NCBI RefSeq assembly: GCF_016428645.1
Contig: NZ_JAELXW010000038.1
Span: 19,041-83,040, forward strand
Direction: 5' to 3'
DNA from: Glycomyces salinus
GTDB lineage: Bacteria; Actinomycetota; Actinomycetes; Mycobacteriales; Micromonosporaceae
Length of the DNA stretch: 64,000 nt
In this document: positions 42,311-52,068 of the stretch, piece after piece
Layout of the letters: each line of letters opens with the position of its first letter
Numbering within the stretch: position 1 is the stretch's first letter
Notes under the pieces: model-generated
What the model was told of the DNA's origin: nothing
Database searches by the model: none
What the model saw: the letters and a program-made list of their open reading frames with translations, nothing else
Position numbers and translations under genes: made by a program

Positions 42311-43135
42311 ATGAGGGACTTGGGGATCCGGGTCGGCCACTGGACCGGCGAGCGGACCGGGTGCACGGCGCTGCTGTTCGACGGGCCCACGCCGGCGTCC
42401 GGGGAGGTGCGCGGGGGCGCCCCGGCCAGCCGCGAGATCGAGCTGCTGGACCCGCTGCGCAGCAACGCGGGCATCGACGCGGTGCTGCTGACCGGCGGTT
42501 CGGCGTTCGGTCTGGCCGCCGCCGACGGGGTGATGCGATGGCTGGCCGAGCGCGGACAGGGCGTGGCCACGCCCGGCGGGGTGGTGCCGATCGTGCCGAC
42601 GCTGGGCCTGTACGACCTGGACGGGAGCGGGGTCGTGCCGGGCCCCGAGGAGGGCTACGCGGCCTGCGAGTCGGCCCGTTCGGACGGGGTGACCGAGGCC
42701 ACCGGGCCGGTCGGCGCCGGGCGCGGGGCGACGGTCGGGCAGTGGAGGGGCGTCTCGCTGCCCTCGGGGCTGCGGTCGGCGACGCTGCGGTCCGGCGACT
42801 TGACGGTGAGCGCGGTCGCGGCGGTGAACGCCTTCGGGGAGCCGGGTCGGCTCGACCGCGACCTGCTGCGGCCGGAGGGCTTCCCGGTGGCGTTCGGGCG
42901 GAACACCACGATCGGCGTGGTGGCGACGAACGCGCGGCTGACGAAGGTCGAGTGCTGCCTGGTGGCGCAGGGGGCGCACGACGGCCTGGCCAGGGCGGTC
43001 AGCCCGGTGCACACGCGCATGGACGGCGACGCGTTCGTGGCCGCGGCGACCGGCGCGGTGGAGGCGTCGGCGGACGTGGTGCGGGCGCTGGCCGCCGAGG
43101 CGGTGTCCGAGGCGATCGGCGAGGCGCCCGACTAG
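42311..43135 (+). CDS. P1-family (DmpA-like) peptidase
   Basis: 274 residues. The N-terminal nucleophile fold is indicated by RVGHWTGERTGCTALLF, AVLLTGGSAFGLAAADGVMRWL and FGRNTTIGVVATNARLTKVE; autocleavage normally occurs before the Thr/Ser in the last block (N-T-T-I). Members are aminopeptidases or autoprocessing hydrolases with unclear natural substrates. It is a single gene, convergent with the FAD monooxygenase gene. Confidence 0.88.
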   Translation: MRDLGIRVGHWTGERTGCTALLFDGPTPASGEVRGGAPASREIELLDPLRSNAGIDAVLLTGGSAFGLAAADGVMRWLAERGQGVATPGGVVPIVPTLGLYDLDGSGVVPGPEEGYAACESARSDGVTEATGPVGAGRGATVGQWRGVSLPSGLRSATLRSGDLTVSAVAAVNAFGEPGRLDRDLLRPEGFPVAFGRNTTIGVVATNARLTKVECCLVAQGAHDGLARAVSPVHTRMDGDAFVAAATGAVEASADVVRALAAEAVSEAIGEAPD

Positions 43136-43173
43136 CGCGCCCGGTCGGTTGGTCCTGGGACCTCCCGGTCCGG

Positions 43174-44385
43174 TCAGCGCACCGCCAGGTCGGTGACCTT
43201 GTCGTGGTCCTTCGGGAACAGCGGGCCGACCATGATCCGCTTGAGGCCCGGGAGGTTCATCGCCCTGAAACCCCACCGGCGCAGCACCAGCCGCGTCTTC
43301 GTCCTCGGCAGGAACCACTCGGTCACGCGGTCGCGCGCGGCCTCTTGGCGGTGCTCGGCGATCGGGCGCATCCGCGCCTCCCAGTCGGCCAGCGCCGCGG
43401 GCACCGCCGCACCGGGGTCGGCGGATCCGGGCTCGCCTGCGGCGAGGCGTTCGGCCAGCAGGTACGCGCCGGCCATGCCCAGCGAGGCCCCTTGCCCGGC
43501 GACCAGTGACACCGCGTAGGCCGCGTCCCCGACCAGCGCGACCGGTCCTCGCGTCCATTCCGGCGTCACGATCTGCGCGACCTGGTCGTAGTAGATCTCC
43601 GAGTCCGGCGGGCACTTCTCCAGCGCCCTCTCGGCGAGGTCCCCCATTCCGGCGTAGTCGCGGCACAGCGTCTGGCGCGGATCGTCCGGCAGCGCCGGGT
43701 CGGCGACCCGGTGCACGGCGAAGACCGCGACTCTGCCCTCTCCGAGCCCGTAGAAGCCCATCTGCCGGTCGAGCGTCTCGGTGAGCACGAACCGTCCCTT
43801 CACCCGCTCGAAGACCTCGGCGTCCTCGAAGACGTAGGCGGCGGTGTGCATCCCCAGGAAGCGCAGGCAGTCGCGCTCGGGCCCGAAGGCCAGCTCGCGG
43901 ATGCGGGAGTGGATGCCGTCGGCGCCGACGATCAGGTCGGCCTCGACCACGCTGCCGTCGGACAGGACCGCCTTGCCTCCGTGGCCCTCCCCGGATTCGT
44001 CGATGCTCTCCACGGTGGTCCCGTAGCGCAGCTCGACCCTGTCGGCGACCCGTTCGCGAAGCAGCCGTTCCAGGTCGGGGCGCATGATGCTGACCATCTC
44101 GCCGTCGAGGGCCTCGGAGAACAGGTCGTAGCCGACGCTCACCCGCTCGCGGCCGCGTTCGTCGACGTAGCTGAACTTCTCTGTGGGGCTGGCGAACTCG
44201 CGCAGCTTCTCATCGAGCCCCATCGCGGCCGCGGCCTCGTAGCCGGGGCCGAAGAAGTCGATCATGTAGCCCTGGGTGCGCGGCCCCGGCGCGTGGTCGA
44301 CGACGGTGACCTCCCAGTCGTGATGGCGCAGGCGCCCGGACAGGGCGAGTCCGGTGATTCCCGCTCCGCAGACAACGGCCTTCAT
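43174..44385 (-). CDS. FAD-dependent monooxygenase (PheA/TfdB-like aromatic hydroxylase family)
   Basis: 403 residues. The N-terminal FAD motif VVCGAGITGLALSGRLRH, the middle VEADLIVGADGIHSRIRELAFG (DG motif) and GPVALVGDAAYAVSLVAGQGASLGMAGAYLLA (GD motif) are all present. The ATG overlaps the stop of the TetR gene by 4 bases, so the regulator and enzyme form one unit, probably for modifying or detoxifying an aromatic compound. The substrate is unknown. Confidence 0.88.
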   Translation of the reverse strand: MKAVVCGAGITGLALSGRLRHHDWEVTVVDHAPGPRTQGYMIDFFGPGYEAAAAMGLDEKLREFASPTEKFSYVDERGRERVSVGYDLFSEALDGEMVSIMRPDLERLLRERVADRVELRYGTTVESIDESGEGHGGKAVLSDGSVVEADLIVGADGIHSRIRELAFGPERDCLRFLGMHTAAYVFEDAEVFERVKGRFVLTETLDRQMGFYGLGEGRVAVFAVHRVADPALPDDPRQTLCRDYAGMGDLAERALEKCPPDSEIYYDQVAQIVTPEWTRGPVALVGDAAYAVSLVAGQGASLGMAGAYLLAERLAAGEPGSADPGAAVPAALADWEARMRPIAEHRQEAARDRVTEWFLPRTKTRLVLRRWGFRAMNLPGLKRIMVGPLFPKDHDKVTDLAVR

Positions 44386-44975
44386 TCGCGTGTTCCCTTC
44401 GTTTCGTGGTTCGGTTCGGCGATGGCGCGGACCAGCGGCGCGAGCCGGGCGGCGCTCAGGTCGGGGTCGAGGCCCTTGTGCAGCACGATCCCGTCGAAGG
44501 CCGCGGCGACGAGGGCCGCGGCGCCGTCCGGGTCGCGGTGGCCGGACCGCCGCAGCACCTCGGCGAAGGCGGCGCGGAAGCCGCGCAGGACGGCCGCGAT
44601 CTGGTCGTGCAGTTCGGGGTCTCTGGTCCCGGCCAGGTATGCCTCGATGAACAGCAGGGAGGCCGGGTCGGTTCCGGAGTAGCGGTCGAGCTCGGCCAGC
44701 ATCGCCTCGACGGCCGAGCCCGGGTCGTCCGCCGCCTCCAGGGCCGCGGTGGCAGGGCCGAGCACCTCCGCCATCTGGTCTACCACGGCCCGGCGCAGCA
44801 GGGCCTGGAGCGATTCGAAGTGGTAGTGGACCAGTCCGGGCCGCACGCCCGCGCGCTCGGCGAGGACGCGGGTGCTCACCGCTCCCCAGCCGAGTTCCCC
44901 GATCAGTTCCCTGGCGGCCGCGAGCAGCTTCGCTCTCGCTTCGCGGCCCCGGTCGGCGGAGGTCTGTCCGGCCAT
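44382..44975 (-). CDS. TetR-family repressor
   Basis: 197 residues from ATG 44975 with AAGGAG at 5 bases. The helix-turn-helix AAARELIGELGWGAVSTRVLAERAGVRPGLVHYHFESLQALL is clear; the C-terminal ligand domain is divergent, as usual. It controls its own gene and the monooxygenase through the palindrome immediately upstream. Confidence 0.9.
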   Translation of the reverse strand: MAGQTSADRGREARAKLLAAARELIGELGWGAVSTRVLAERAGVRPGLVHYHFESLQALLRRAVVDQMAEVLGPATAALEAADDPGSAVEAMLAELDRYSGTDPASLLFIEAYLAGTRDPELHDQIAAVLRGFRAAFAEVLRRSGHRDPDGAAALVAAAFDGIVLHKGLDPDLSAARLAPLVRAIAEPNHETKGTRE

Positions 44976-44984
44976 GCACACTCC

Positions 44985-45013
44985 TTGGTCGATCGCCTTG
45001 GACGATTGACCAA
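44985..45013. promoter_or_regulatory. TetR operator-like palindrome
   Basis: TTGGTCGATCG (44985-44995) and CGATTGACCAA (45003-45013) are inverted repeats matching at 10 of 11 positions across a 7-base spacer, directly upstream of the TetR Shine-Dalgarno sequence. Confidence 0.65.
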
Positions 45014-45254
45014 TCGTAGCACGCCCGCCACCTCGGAACCCTTCCCCAGCAGGGGATATTGCTCTAGCATCAAAGTGTCGGAGGGGTCCGCACCGCCCGC
45101 ACTCGGCGCACCGAATCGGCCACGAACCCGCAACGAATGGACATCGATCGGCGGCTAGGACCAGACGAGACGTATAAACAGGGGTTCAAATGCAATCCAA
45201 GCCACTGTATGATTCGCGTCATTGCCCATAAACCTTCGATTGTGAGGTTCAGAC

Positions 45255-46805
45255 ATGGTCGATCTATCTGGTCCGATCATCTCCACATTCATTGCCTATC
45301 TCCTCGTCATGGTCCTGATCGGTGTCTGGGTCTACCGGCGCACCAAGACGCTCTCGGACTTCGCGCTCGGCGGACGCTCCCTCAACGCCCCCACCGCCGC
45401 CCTCTCGGCCCAGGCCTCGGACATGTCCGGCTGGCTGCTCATGGGCCTGCCCGGCGCGGTCTACGCCGCCGGCATCGGCGAGGCGTGGATCGCCATCGGC
45501 CTGGCCGCCGGCACCTACCTGAACTGGCTCTTCGTCGCCCCGCGCCTGCGCACCTACACCGAGCGCGCCCACAACTCGATCAGCCTCTCGGCCTATTTCG
45601 AGTCCCGCTTCGAGGACCGCACCAACCTGCTGCGGATCGTCTCGGCGCTCATCATCGGCGTGTTCTTCACCCTTTACGTCGCCTCCGGCCTGGTCGCCGG
45701 CGGCCTGCTGTTCGAGACCATCTTCGGCGTCGAGCCCGACATCGCGATCACCGTGGCCGTGATCGTCATCGTCGTCTACACCTTCCTCGGCGGCTTCCTG
45801 GCAGTGTCGTTCACCGACTTCATCCAGGGCACCCTGATGTTCCTGGCCATGGTGGTCGTCCCGATCGCGGTCGTCCTCTCCATCGGCGGCTTCACCCCGC
45901 TGTTCGACGGCGTCGAGGCCACCAGCCCGAACCTGCTCAACTGGATCGACGAGGCCGCCTTCACCGCCGGAGAGGGCTGGGCCACCGGCTCCTCGCTGAG
46001 CTTCGTGGCCATCGCCGGGCTCCTCGCCTGGGGCCTGGGCTACTTCGGCCAGCCGCACATCCTCGCCCGCTTCATGGGCATCCGCTCGGCCGCGCACGTG
46101 GCCACCGCCCGACGCATCGGCACCGGCTGGGTGCTGGTCACCCTCGCCGCCGCGGTGTTCATCGGCCTGGCCGGGGTCGCCTACCTCGACGAGCCGCTGG
46201 CCAACTCCGAGACGGTGTTCCTGGTCCTGGTCCAGGACCTGTTCAACCCGTGGGTCGCCGGCCTCATCCTGGCCGCGGTGCTCGCCGCGGTCATGTCGAC
46301 CGCCGACTCCCAGCTCCTGGTCGCCTCGACCGCCGTCACCGAGGACTTCTACCGCCGCTACTTCAAGCGGCAGGCCTCCGACAAGGAACTGGTCTGGGTC
46401 GGCCGCATCGCCGTCGTCCTGGTCGCGATCATCGCCTACTACCTGGCGCTGCGCGGCGGATCGGTGCTCGACATCGTCGCCTACGCCTGGGCCGGCTTCG
46501 GTTCGGCGTTCGGCCCGATCGTGATCCTGTCGCTGTACTGGTCGCGCATGACCTGGGCGGGCGCCCTGGCCGGCATGGTCACCGGCGCGACCGTCGTGCT
46601 GGTGTGGGAGAACATCGACTGGGCGGGCATCGGGAACGAGTCGATCGCCTCATGGGGCGACGTGTACTCGATGCTGCCGGGCTTCGGTCTGGCCCTGCTC
46701 GCCGCGATCGTCTTCGGCAACCTCGGCCGCAGGCCCGAGCGCGAGTGGATCGGGAACTACCGCGACGAGCCCGCCGAAGGCACCGAGGAGACGGCCGTTA
46801 AGTAG
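45255..46805 (+). CDS. putP: Sodium/proline symporter
   Basis: 516 residues, 13 membrane segments, solute:sodium symporter family. SDFALGGRSLNAPTAALSAQASDMSGWLLMGLPGAVY (sodium-site region), GYFGQPHILARFMGIRS and AAVLAAVMSTADSQLLVASTAVTEDFY are PutP blocks. No putA is nearby. Its 3' end overlaps the convergent diguanylate cyclase gene by 49 bases. Confidence 0.93.
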   Translation: MVDLSGPIISTFIAYLLVMVLIGVWVYRRTKTLSDFALGGRSLNAPTAALSAQASDMSGWLLMGLPGAVYAAGIGEAWIAIGLAAGTYLNWLFVAPRLRTYTERAHNSISLSAYFESRFEDRTNLLRIVSALIIGVFFTLYVASGLVAGGLLFETIFGVEPDIAITVAVIVIVVYTFLGGFLAVSFTDFIQGTLMFLAMVVVPIAVVLSIGGFTPLFDGVEATSPNLLNWIDEAAFTAGEGWATGSSLSFVAIAGLLAWGLGYFGQPHILARFMGIRSAAHVATARRIGTGWVLVTLAAAVFIGLAGVAYLDEPLANSETVFLVLVQDLFNPWVAGLILAAVLAAVMSTADSQLLVASTAVTEDFYRRYFKRQASDKELVWVGRIAVVLVAIIAYYLALRGGSVLDIVAYAWAGFGSAFGPIVILSLYWSRMTWAGALAGMVTGATVVLVWENIDWAGIGNESIASWGDVYSMLPGFGLALLAAIVFGNLGRRPEREWIGNYRDEPAEGTEETAVK

Positions 46806-48310
46806 GACTTGCGAGACCGTTTCATCTGATACATCGCCTGGTCGGCGGCCCACAGCGTCTGCGCGGGGTTGCCGCCGGGCACCAGCCGGGCCCACCCGAT
46901 CGACACGTCGACGGGTGTGCCCGGCACCGAGTACTCCCAGTTCTCCGAGGCCACGGCCACCCGGATGCGCTCGGACACGGCGTCGGCGTCGAACTCGCTG
47001 GCCCCGGGCAGGACGATGATGAACTCGTCGCCGCCGGTGCGGGCGAGCAGGTCCCCCGAGCGGGTCACGCTCGACAGCAGCGCGGCCACGCGCTGGAGGA
47101 TCGCGTCGCCGGCCTGGTGGCCGTGGGTGTCGTTGACGGCCTTGAAGCCGTCGAGGTCGAGCACGGCGATCATGCCCTCGCCGCCGACCTCGGCCAGGAA
47201 CGCGTCGAGCTTGCGCCGGTTCGGCAGGCCGGTCAGGTCGTCGGTGTTGGCCCGGTCGGCCCAGCCGGCGGCGGCGCGGCGCAGCTGGTCGTGGTCGACC
47301 AGGGCCGCGGCCGAGTCGAGGTAGATCGTGTGGAACTCGTTGATCTGCTTGTAGAGCGCATAGGTGGTCTGATGGGCGGCCAGGATCGACTCGGCGTGGT
47401 CGCCGGTCGCCACCAGCGCCAGCGACCGCAGGTGCTCGGGCTCCATGACGCCGATGGTCTCGTCGCCGATCTCGCGCTCCTCGAGGGTCCGCATCGCCTC
47501 CGGCCCCCGGCCCTGGGCGATCAGGCGCGAGGCGCGGGCGAGGGCGCGCAGGTCGAGCGCCTCGGCCGAGGAGGTCACCGAGGGCAGGTAGTGCTCGACG
47601 GACCAGCGTTCGCCGAAACCGAGCAGGCTGAGGCGCCCGAGCGCGTAGTGGATCCACTCCATCTCGCGGGTGTCGAGGTCGTGCAGGTGGGGTTTGACGC
47701 GTCTGACCTCGCGTTGGAGCATGCCGATGCAGGCGTGTGGGTCGCCGGTGTAGTAGGCCAGGAGCGCCTCGCGGACCCGGATCTCGACGCCCTCGACCGA
47801 TGATCGGGGGACGCCGATGCGGTCGGCGAGCATGTGGCACTGGTCGAGGGCCTCAGTGGCCTGCTGCTGGTAGCCGCAGTTGCTCATGACCACGGCCAGG
47901 TCGTACCAGGCGTCGACGGCGGCCTGGCTGGCCTCGTTCATGGATCTGAGGGCGCGCGAGGCGAGCACCAGGTGCTGGGCGGTGAAGTGGAGGCTCTTGA
48001 CGTGGTGGTGGTGGTACCAGGCGGCCAGGGCGTGGTACTCGCCGGTGAGGCGGTAGTCGCGGCAGCGGCGGACGGCCGAGTCGGCCTGGTCGAGGGTGGT
48101 GGGGATGTCGGCGATGGAGCGCTGGTCGATCTGGCCCTGGAGGATGAACAGCCATGCCTGGGCGCGCCGCTGCGCGGTGGGGGCGTTGTAGGCGATGGTG
48201 GTGGCGACGTCGACGGCCTCGGCGACTCGTCCCGACCCCACCAGGGCGCGGAGCCGCCGGTACTCCTCGGCATAATCACGCGCAGGTGTGGTCTCCCTCC
48301 GTGGCGTCAC
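46757..48310 (-). CDS. Diguanylate cyclase with N-terminal helical (TPR-like) region
   Basis: 517 residues. Residues 1-340 are predicted helical with TPR-like repeats and a polyhistidine patch (YHHHHV). The C-terminal GGDEF domain begins with NTDDLTGLPNRRKLDAFL, and GGDEF lies at 426-430. The product-inhibition I-site RxxD (R417-SG-D420) is intact, so it is probably an active, feedback-controlled c-di-GMP synthase. c-di-GMP holds actinomycete development in the vegetative phase via BldD. GTG start with CAGGAT 6 bases upstream. Confidence 0.9.
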   Translation of the reverse strand: MTPRRETTPARDYAEEYRRLRALVGSGRVAEAVDVATTIAYNAPTAQRRAQAWLFILQGQIDQRSIADIPTTLDQADSAVRRCRDYRLTGEYHALAAWYHHHHVKSLHFTAQHLVLASRALRSMNEASQAAVDAWYDLAVVMSNCGYQQQATEALDQCHMLADRIGVPRSSVEGVEIRVREALLAYYTGDPHACIGMLQREVRRVKPHLHDLDTREMEWIHYALGRLSLLGFGERWSVEHYLPSVTSSAEALDLRALARASRLIAQGRGPEAMRTLEEREIGDETIGVMEPEHLRSLALVATGDHAESILAAHQTTYALYKQINEFHTIYLDSAAALVDHDQLRRAAAGWADRANTDDLTGLPNRRKLDAFLAEVGGEGMIAVLDLDGFKAVNDTHGHQAGDAILQRVAALLSSVTRSGDLLARTGGDEFIIVLPGASEFDADAVSERIRVAVASENWEYSVPGTPVDVSIGWARLVPGGNPAQTLWAADQAMYQMKRSRKSYLTAVSSVPSAGSSR

Positions 48311-48494
48311 AGCCCTATCCTGCCACCCCGCCGGGGAGATATCCAGTGGTGGCTATCGTTTTCACGTGGGCCCCGATTCCGGTGGGGCGTTGGGCCCGAA
48401 GCGGTTTGCGGTCCGGCTATGGCGAGGACCCAGGTGCGTGCGCCGGAGCGTTACAGTGATCGGAAAGGCATCCGGGTAGAGGGGAATCGGCTTT

Positions 48495-49601
48495 ATGGGC
48501 TTGTTCGACGGCCTGCGCGGCGAATTCGTCGACATCATCGAGTGGCTCGATGACTCGCGGGACACGATCGTATGGCGGTTCCCGCGCCACGACAACGAGA
48601 TCAAAATGGGCGCCCAGCTGGTGGTGCGCGAGTCCCAGTCGGCGGTGTTCGTCAACGAGGGGCAGCTGGCCGACGTGTTCGGCCCCGGCACCTACACCCT
48701 CGAGACGCGGAACATGCCGATCCTGTCGACCCTCAAGGGCTGGAAGTACGGCTTCGACTCGCCGTTCAAGGCCGAGGTGTACTTCGTCAACACCCGCCAG
48801 TTCACCGACTTCAAATGGGGAACGAAGAACCCGGTGATGGTCCGCGACCCCGAGTTCGGCCCGGTGCGGATCCGCGCGTTCGGCATGTACAGCGTGCGCG
48901 TGATCGACCCGGCCAAGCTGCTGCGCGAGTCGGCCGGGACCGACCAGCAGTTCCGGACCGACGAGATCGACACGTGGCTGCGGGAGAAGGTCGTGGCCGC
49001 GTTCGCGCCGGCCATCGCCTCGGCCGGGATACCGGTGCTGGACATGGCCGTCCACCAGGAGCAGATCGGCGAGCGCCTGCGCAGCGCGGTGGCGGGCCAG
49101 CTGTCCGAGCTGGGCCTGGACGTGCCCTCGTTCACCCTGACGAACATCTCGATGCCCAAGGAGGTCGAGGAGGCCCTCGACAAGCGCACTTCGATCGGCG
49201 TGGTCGGCGACCTGGGCGCCTACACCCAGTACCAGGCGGCGAACGCCCTGGAGGAGTCGGCGAAGCACGGCGGCGGCGCGTCCGACGGGCTCGGCCTGGG
49301 CGCCGGGCTGGCGATGGGCAACCAGATGGCCCAGAACCTGTCCGGGCAGCAGGCGCAGCCGGGCGCGGCCCCGGCCGGTCCGCCGCCGCTGCCCGACGCC
49401 GCGGCGTGGTACCTGGGCGTGGGCGGCCAGCAGGCCGGGCCGTTCGACGAGGCCGCCCTGCGCGCCAAGGCCGCCTCCGGAGAGCTCACCCGAGAGACCC
49501 TGGCCTGGAAGAGCGGCCAGGAGGGCTGGCTGCCGGCCGGCCAGATCCCCGAACTGGCGGGCGTGTTCGCCTCCACGCCGCCGCCCCTGCCCCCGCAATA
49601 G
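48495..49601 (+). CDS. SPFH-domain protein with C-terminal GYF_2-like domain
   Basis: 368 residues. An SPFH/band-7 domain of the YdjI (virion-core-like) type covers about 25-240 (DTIVWRFPRHDNEIKMGAQLVVRESQSAVFVNEGQ ... NISMPKEVEEALDKR). A Gly/Ala/Gln-rich linker follows, then a GYF_2-like domain (WYLGVGGQQAGPFDEAAL ... ETLAWKSGQEGWLPAGQI). It has no membrane helix. YdjI-type proteins are recruited to membrane scaffolds during envelope stress in Bacillus. It is followed 10 bases later by the zinc-ribbon membrane protein gene. Confidence 0.88.
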   Translation: MGLFDGLRGEFVDIIEWLDDSRDTIVWRFPRHDNEIKMGAQLVVRESQSAVFVNEGQLADVFGPGTYTLETRNMPILSTLKGWKYGFDSPFKAEVYFVNTRQFTDFKWGTKNPVMVRDPEFGPVRIRAFGMYSVRVIDPAKLLRESAGTDQQFRTDEIDTWLREKVVAAFAPAIASAGIPVLDMAVHQEQIGERLRSAVAGQLSELGLDVPSFTLTNISMPKEVEEALDKRTSIGVVGDLGAYTQYQAANALEESAKHGGGASDGLGLGAGLAMGNQMAQNLSGQQAQPGAAPAGPPPLPDAAAWYLGVGGQQAGPFDEAALRAKAASGELTRETLAWKSGQEGWLPAGQIPELAGVFASTPPPLPPQ

Positions 49602-49611
49602 GAGTCCCCCT

Positions 49612-50730
49612 GTGTCCGAACAGACCTCAGCCGGCCACCAGACCTACCCCTGCAACACCTGCGGCGCCCAGCTCGAGTTCTCCCCCGGTTCGACGGCGCT
49701 GACCTGCCCGTACTGCGGCACCGAGCAGCACATCCAGCTCGAGGCCAAGCGCGTGGTCGACCGCGACTGGGAGGCGCTGGCCGCCAAGCCGCGCCGCCCG
49801 CGCGAGGCGGTCCCGCCGAACCTCTTCGTGTGCACCCAGTGCGGGGCCCACACCGAGTCCGACTCCTGGTCGGAGCACTGCGAGTTCTGCGGCGCGCCCG
49901 TGGTGGTCGACCAGTTCAACCCCGACCTGGTGCCGCCGGAGGGCGTGCTGCCGTTCCAGGTCGACCGCGCCGGCGCCAAGAGCGCGCTGCGCACCTGGGT
50001 CAAGAGCCGCTGGTTCGCCCCCAACAAGTTCAAGCGGGTCTCCGAGGCCGAGCAGCTGGCCTCCTCGTACCTGCCGCACTGGACCTGGGACGCCGACACG
50101 CGCTCGCGCTACACCGGCCAGCGCGGCGAGCACTACTACGTGGAGGACTCCAACGGCAACCGGCAGCGGCGCACCCGCTGGCATCCGGCCAAGGGCGCGG
50201 TCTCGCGCTCGTTCGACGACGTGGTGGTCCCGGCCACCACGCACGTCTCGAACAAGCACCTGGAGGACCTGGCCGAGGACTGGCCGACCCAGAAGGCCGC
50301 GGCGTACCAGCCGGAGTTCCTGGCCGGGCACCGCACCCAGCGCTACGACGTCGAGCCCGAGGTGGGGCTGTCGCAGGCCAAACTCAAGATGGACAAGGTC
50401 ATCCGCCGCGATGTCAAGCGCGACATCGGCGGCGACGAGCAGCGCATCCACTCCATCGACACCCGGTACTCGAACATCAAGTACAAGCTGCTGCTCCTGC
50501 CGGTCTGGCTGGTGGTGTACCTGTTCGCCGGCAAGCCCTGGCAGGTCCTGGTCAGCGGGCAGACCGGCAGGGTCACCGGCGAGCGGCCCTGGAGCGTGTG
50601 GAAGATCGCGTTCGCGGTCCTGGTCGGGCTCATCGTGGCCGCGGGCGTCCTGTACCTGATGTACAGGAACTCCGACAGCGGCTCGGGGACGAGCCTGGGT
50701 TCGCTCGGAGCGGCAGCGGGTATCTTCTAG
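49612..50730 (+). CDS. Zinc-ribbon membrane protein, YdjG-like partner of the SPFH protein
   Basis: 372 residues from GTG. Two zinc ribbons (CNTCG ... CPYCG at about 14-36; CTQCG ... CEFCG at about 75-96) are followed by a beta-rich middle domain and two membrane helices near residues 295-312 and 330-350. In Bacillus YdjG recruits YdjI to the membrane; the same pairing is suggested by adjacency here. Confidence 0.8.
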   Translation: MSEQTSAGHQTYPCNTCGAQLEFSPGSTALTCPYCGTEQHIQLEAKRVVDRDWEALAAKPRRPREAVPPNLFVCTQCGAHTESDSWSEHCEFCGAPVVVDQFNPDLVPPEGVLPFQVDRAGAKSALRTWVKSRWFAPNKFKRVSEAEQLASSYLPHWTWDADTRSRYTGQRGEHYYVEDSNGNRQRRTRWHPAKGAVSRSFDDVVVPATTHVSNKHLEDLAEDWPTQKAAAYQPEFLAGHRTQRYDVEPEVGLSQAKLKMDKVIRRDVKRDIGGDEQRIHSIDTRYSNIKYKLLLLPVWLVVYLFAGKPWQVLVSGQTGRVTGERPWSVWKIAFAVLVGLIVAAGVLYLMYRNSDSGSGTSLGSLGAAAGIF

Positions 50731-50843
50731 GGTGCTGTGATGCAACCTCACCTGTGCTTGAAGGCGTGTACTTGGGTGAGACCCCGTCCATAACCCCCAT
50801 GGCGACGTTCGCGAGCCATGCGCCGACTTCGGGAGAAGTGATA

Positions 50844-51989
50844 GTGAGCGATCCGGTCAGACACGCGGCCAAGGCCAGGTCCCCGTGGTGGGCGAAGGCC
50901 ATGGTGATCAGCGGTGCGATGGTGATGGTCGTCTCCGGAGGCGCCGCGGTCGCCACCCAGTTGAGCGTCAACCTGGTCAACGACTCCGTCCAGCAGGAGA
51001 ACCTGCTGGGCGACCAGCGCGTCGACTCGGACGGCGACAAGATCGAGGGCCCGCTGAACTTCCTGGTGCTGGGCACCGACGAGCGCGTCGGCGCCGAGGG
51101 CGTGGCCCGCACCGACGCCGACATCATCGTGCACGTCAACGAGGATCTCACCCAGGTCAGCCTCATCTCGCTGCCGCGCGACCTGCTGGTCGAGATCCCC
51201 AGCTGCAACCCGGCCTGTGAGACCAAGCTCACCGAGGCGTTCGCCTCGCACGAGGACTGGGGCGAGGCGTTCCAGAACACCGCCGAGACGGTCACGCACC
51301 TGACCGGCGTCCAGTTCGACGGCGGCGCGATCGCGAACTTCGAGGGCTTCCTCGACCTGATCGACGAGCTGGGCACCATCGAGCTGTGCCCGTGGCACGA
51401 GATCACCTCGATCCACACCGACATCACCTACCCGGGCGAGTGCGCGCGATACGACAAGGACGCGGCGCTCGACATCGTCCGCCAGCGGTACGTGTGGGAC
51501 TGGGACGAGGACTACGAGAACGGCACCTGGGGCGACTTCGGCCGCCAGAAGATGCAGCAGCATGCCATCAAGCAACTGTTGATCGAGGCCAAGGCCCAGG
51601 GCTACCACAAGGACCCGACCAAGGCGGTCGACCTGCTCAACAGCTTCGGGCAGTCGCTCACGCTCGACCTGGGCGAGTACTCGCTGACCGACATGATCAC
51701 ACAGATGGCCGACATCGACCCCAACGAGATGATCTCGATCGGCGTGCCGTCCTCGGCCCAGGACATCAACGGGACCTCGTACGTGGTGACACATGAAGGC
51801 GAGGAGCAGATCGCGGCCGACGCGCTCTACCAGGCGATCCAGGACGACACGCTGGAGGAGTGGATCTGCGAGTACCCCGAGTGGACCAGCGGCGACACCA
51901 AGCCCGACTGCTCGACGCCCGCGACCGACGGCGAGAGCGGCGGGACCGGCGCCGAGGAGACCGAGGCGGCCGACGACACCGGCGAATGA
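50844..51989 (+). CDS. LytR-CpsA-Psr (LCP) phosphotransferase 2
   Basis: 381 residues from GTG 50844, with GGGAG at 8 bases; an in-frame ATG at 50799 is less likely. One membrane segment (about 17-38) precedes the LCP domain with LNFLVLGTDERVG, VARTDADIIVHV, ISLPRDLLVEIPS and ALDIVRQRYVWDWDED. Four to five cysteines in the outer domain could form disulphides. The tail is Gly/Glu-rich and acidic. It is a paralogue of the next gene. Confidence 0.9.
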   Translation: MSDPVRHAAKARSPWWAKAMVISGAMVMVVSGGAAVATQLSVNLVNDSVQQENLLGDQRVDSDGDKIEGPLNFLVLGTDERVGAEGVARTDADIIVHVNEDLTQVSLISLPRDLLVEIPSCNPACETKLTEAFASHEDWGEAFQNTAETVTHLTGVQFDGGAIANFEGFLDLIDELGTIELCPWHEITSIHTDITYPGECARYDKDAALDIVRQRYVWDWDEDYENGTWGDFGRQKMQQHAIKQLLIEAKAQGYHKDPTKAVDLLNSFGQSLTLDLGEYSLTDMITQMADIDPNEMISIGVPSSAQDINGTSYVVTHEGEEQIAADALYQAIQDDTLEEWICEYPEWTSGDTKPDCSTPATDGESGGTGAEETEAADDTGE

Positions 51990-52068
51990 TCCGTCGTTGC
52001 AACCTCAGCGGTGCCGCGGGGCGTCTTCGAAGGACGTGACCCGCTCCATTTGAGAGGTTGTATTCCGG

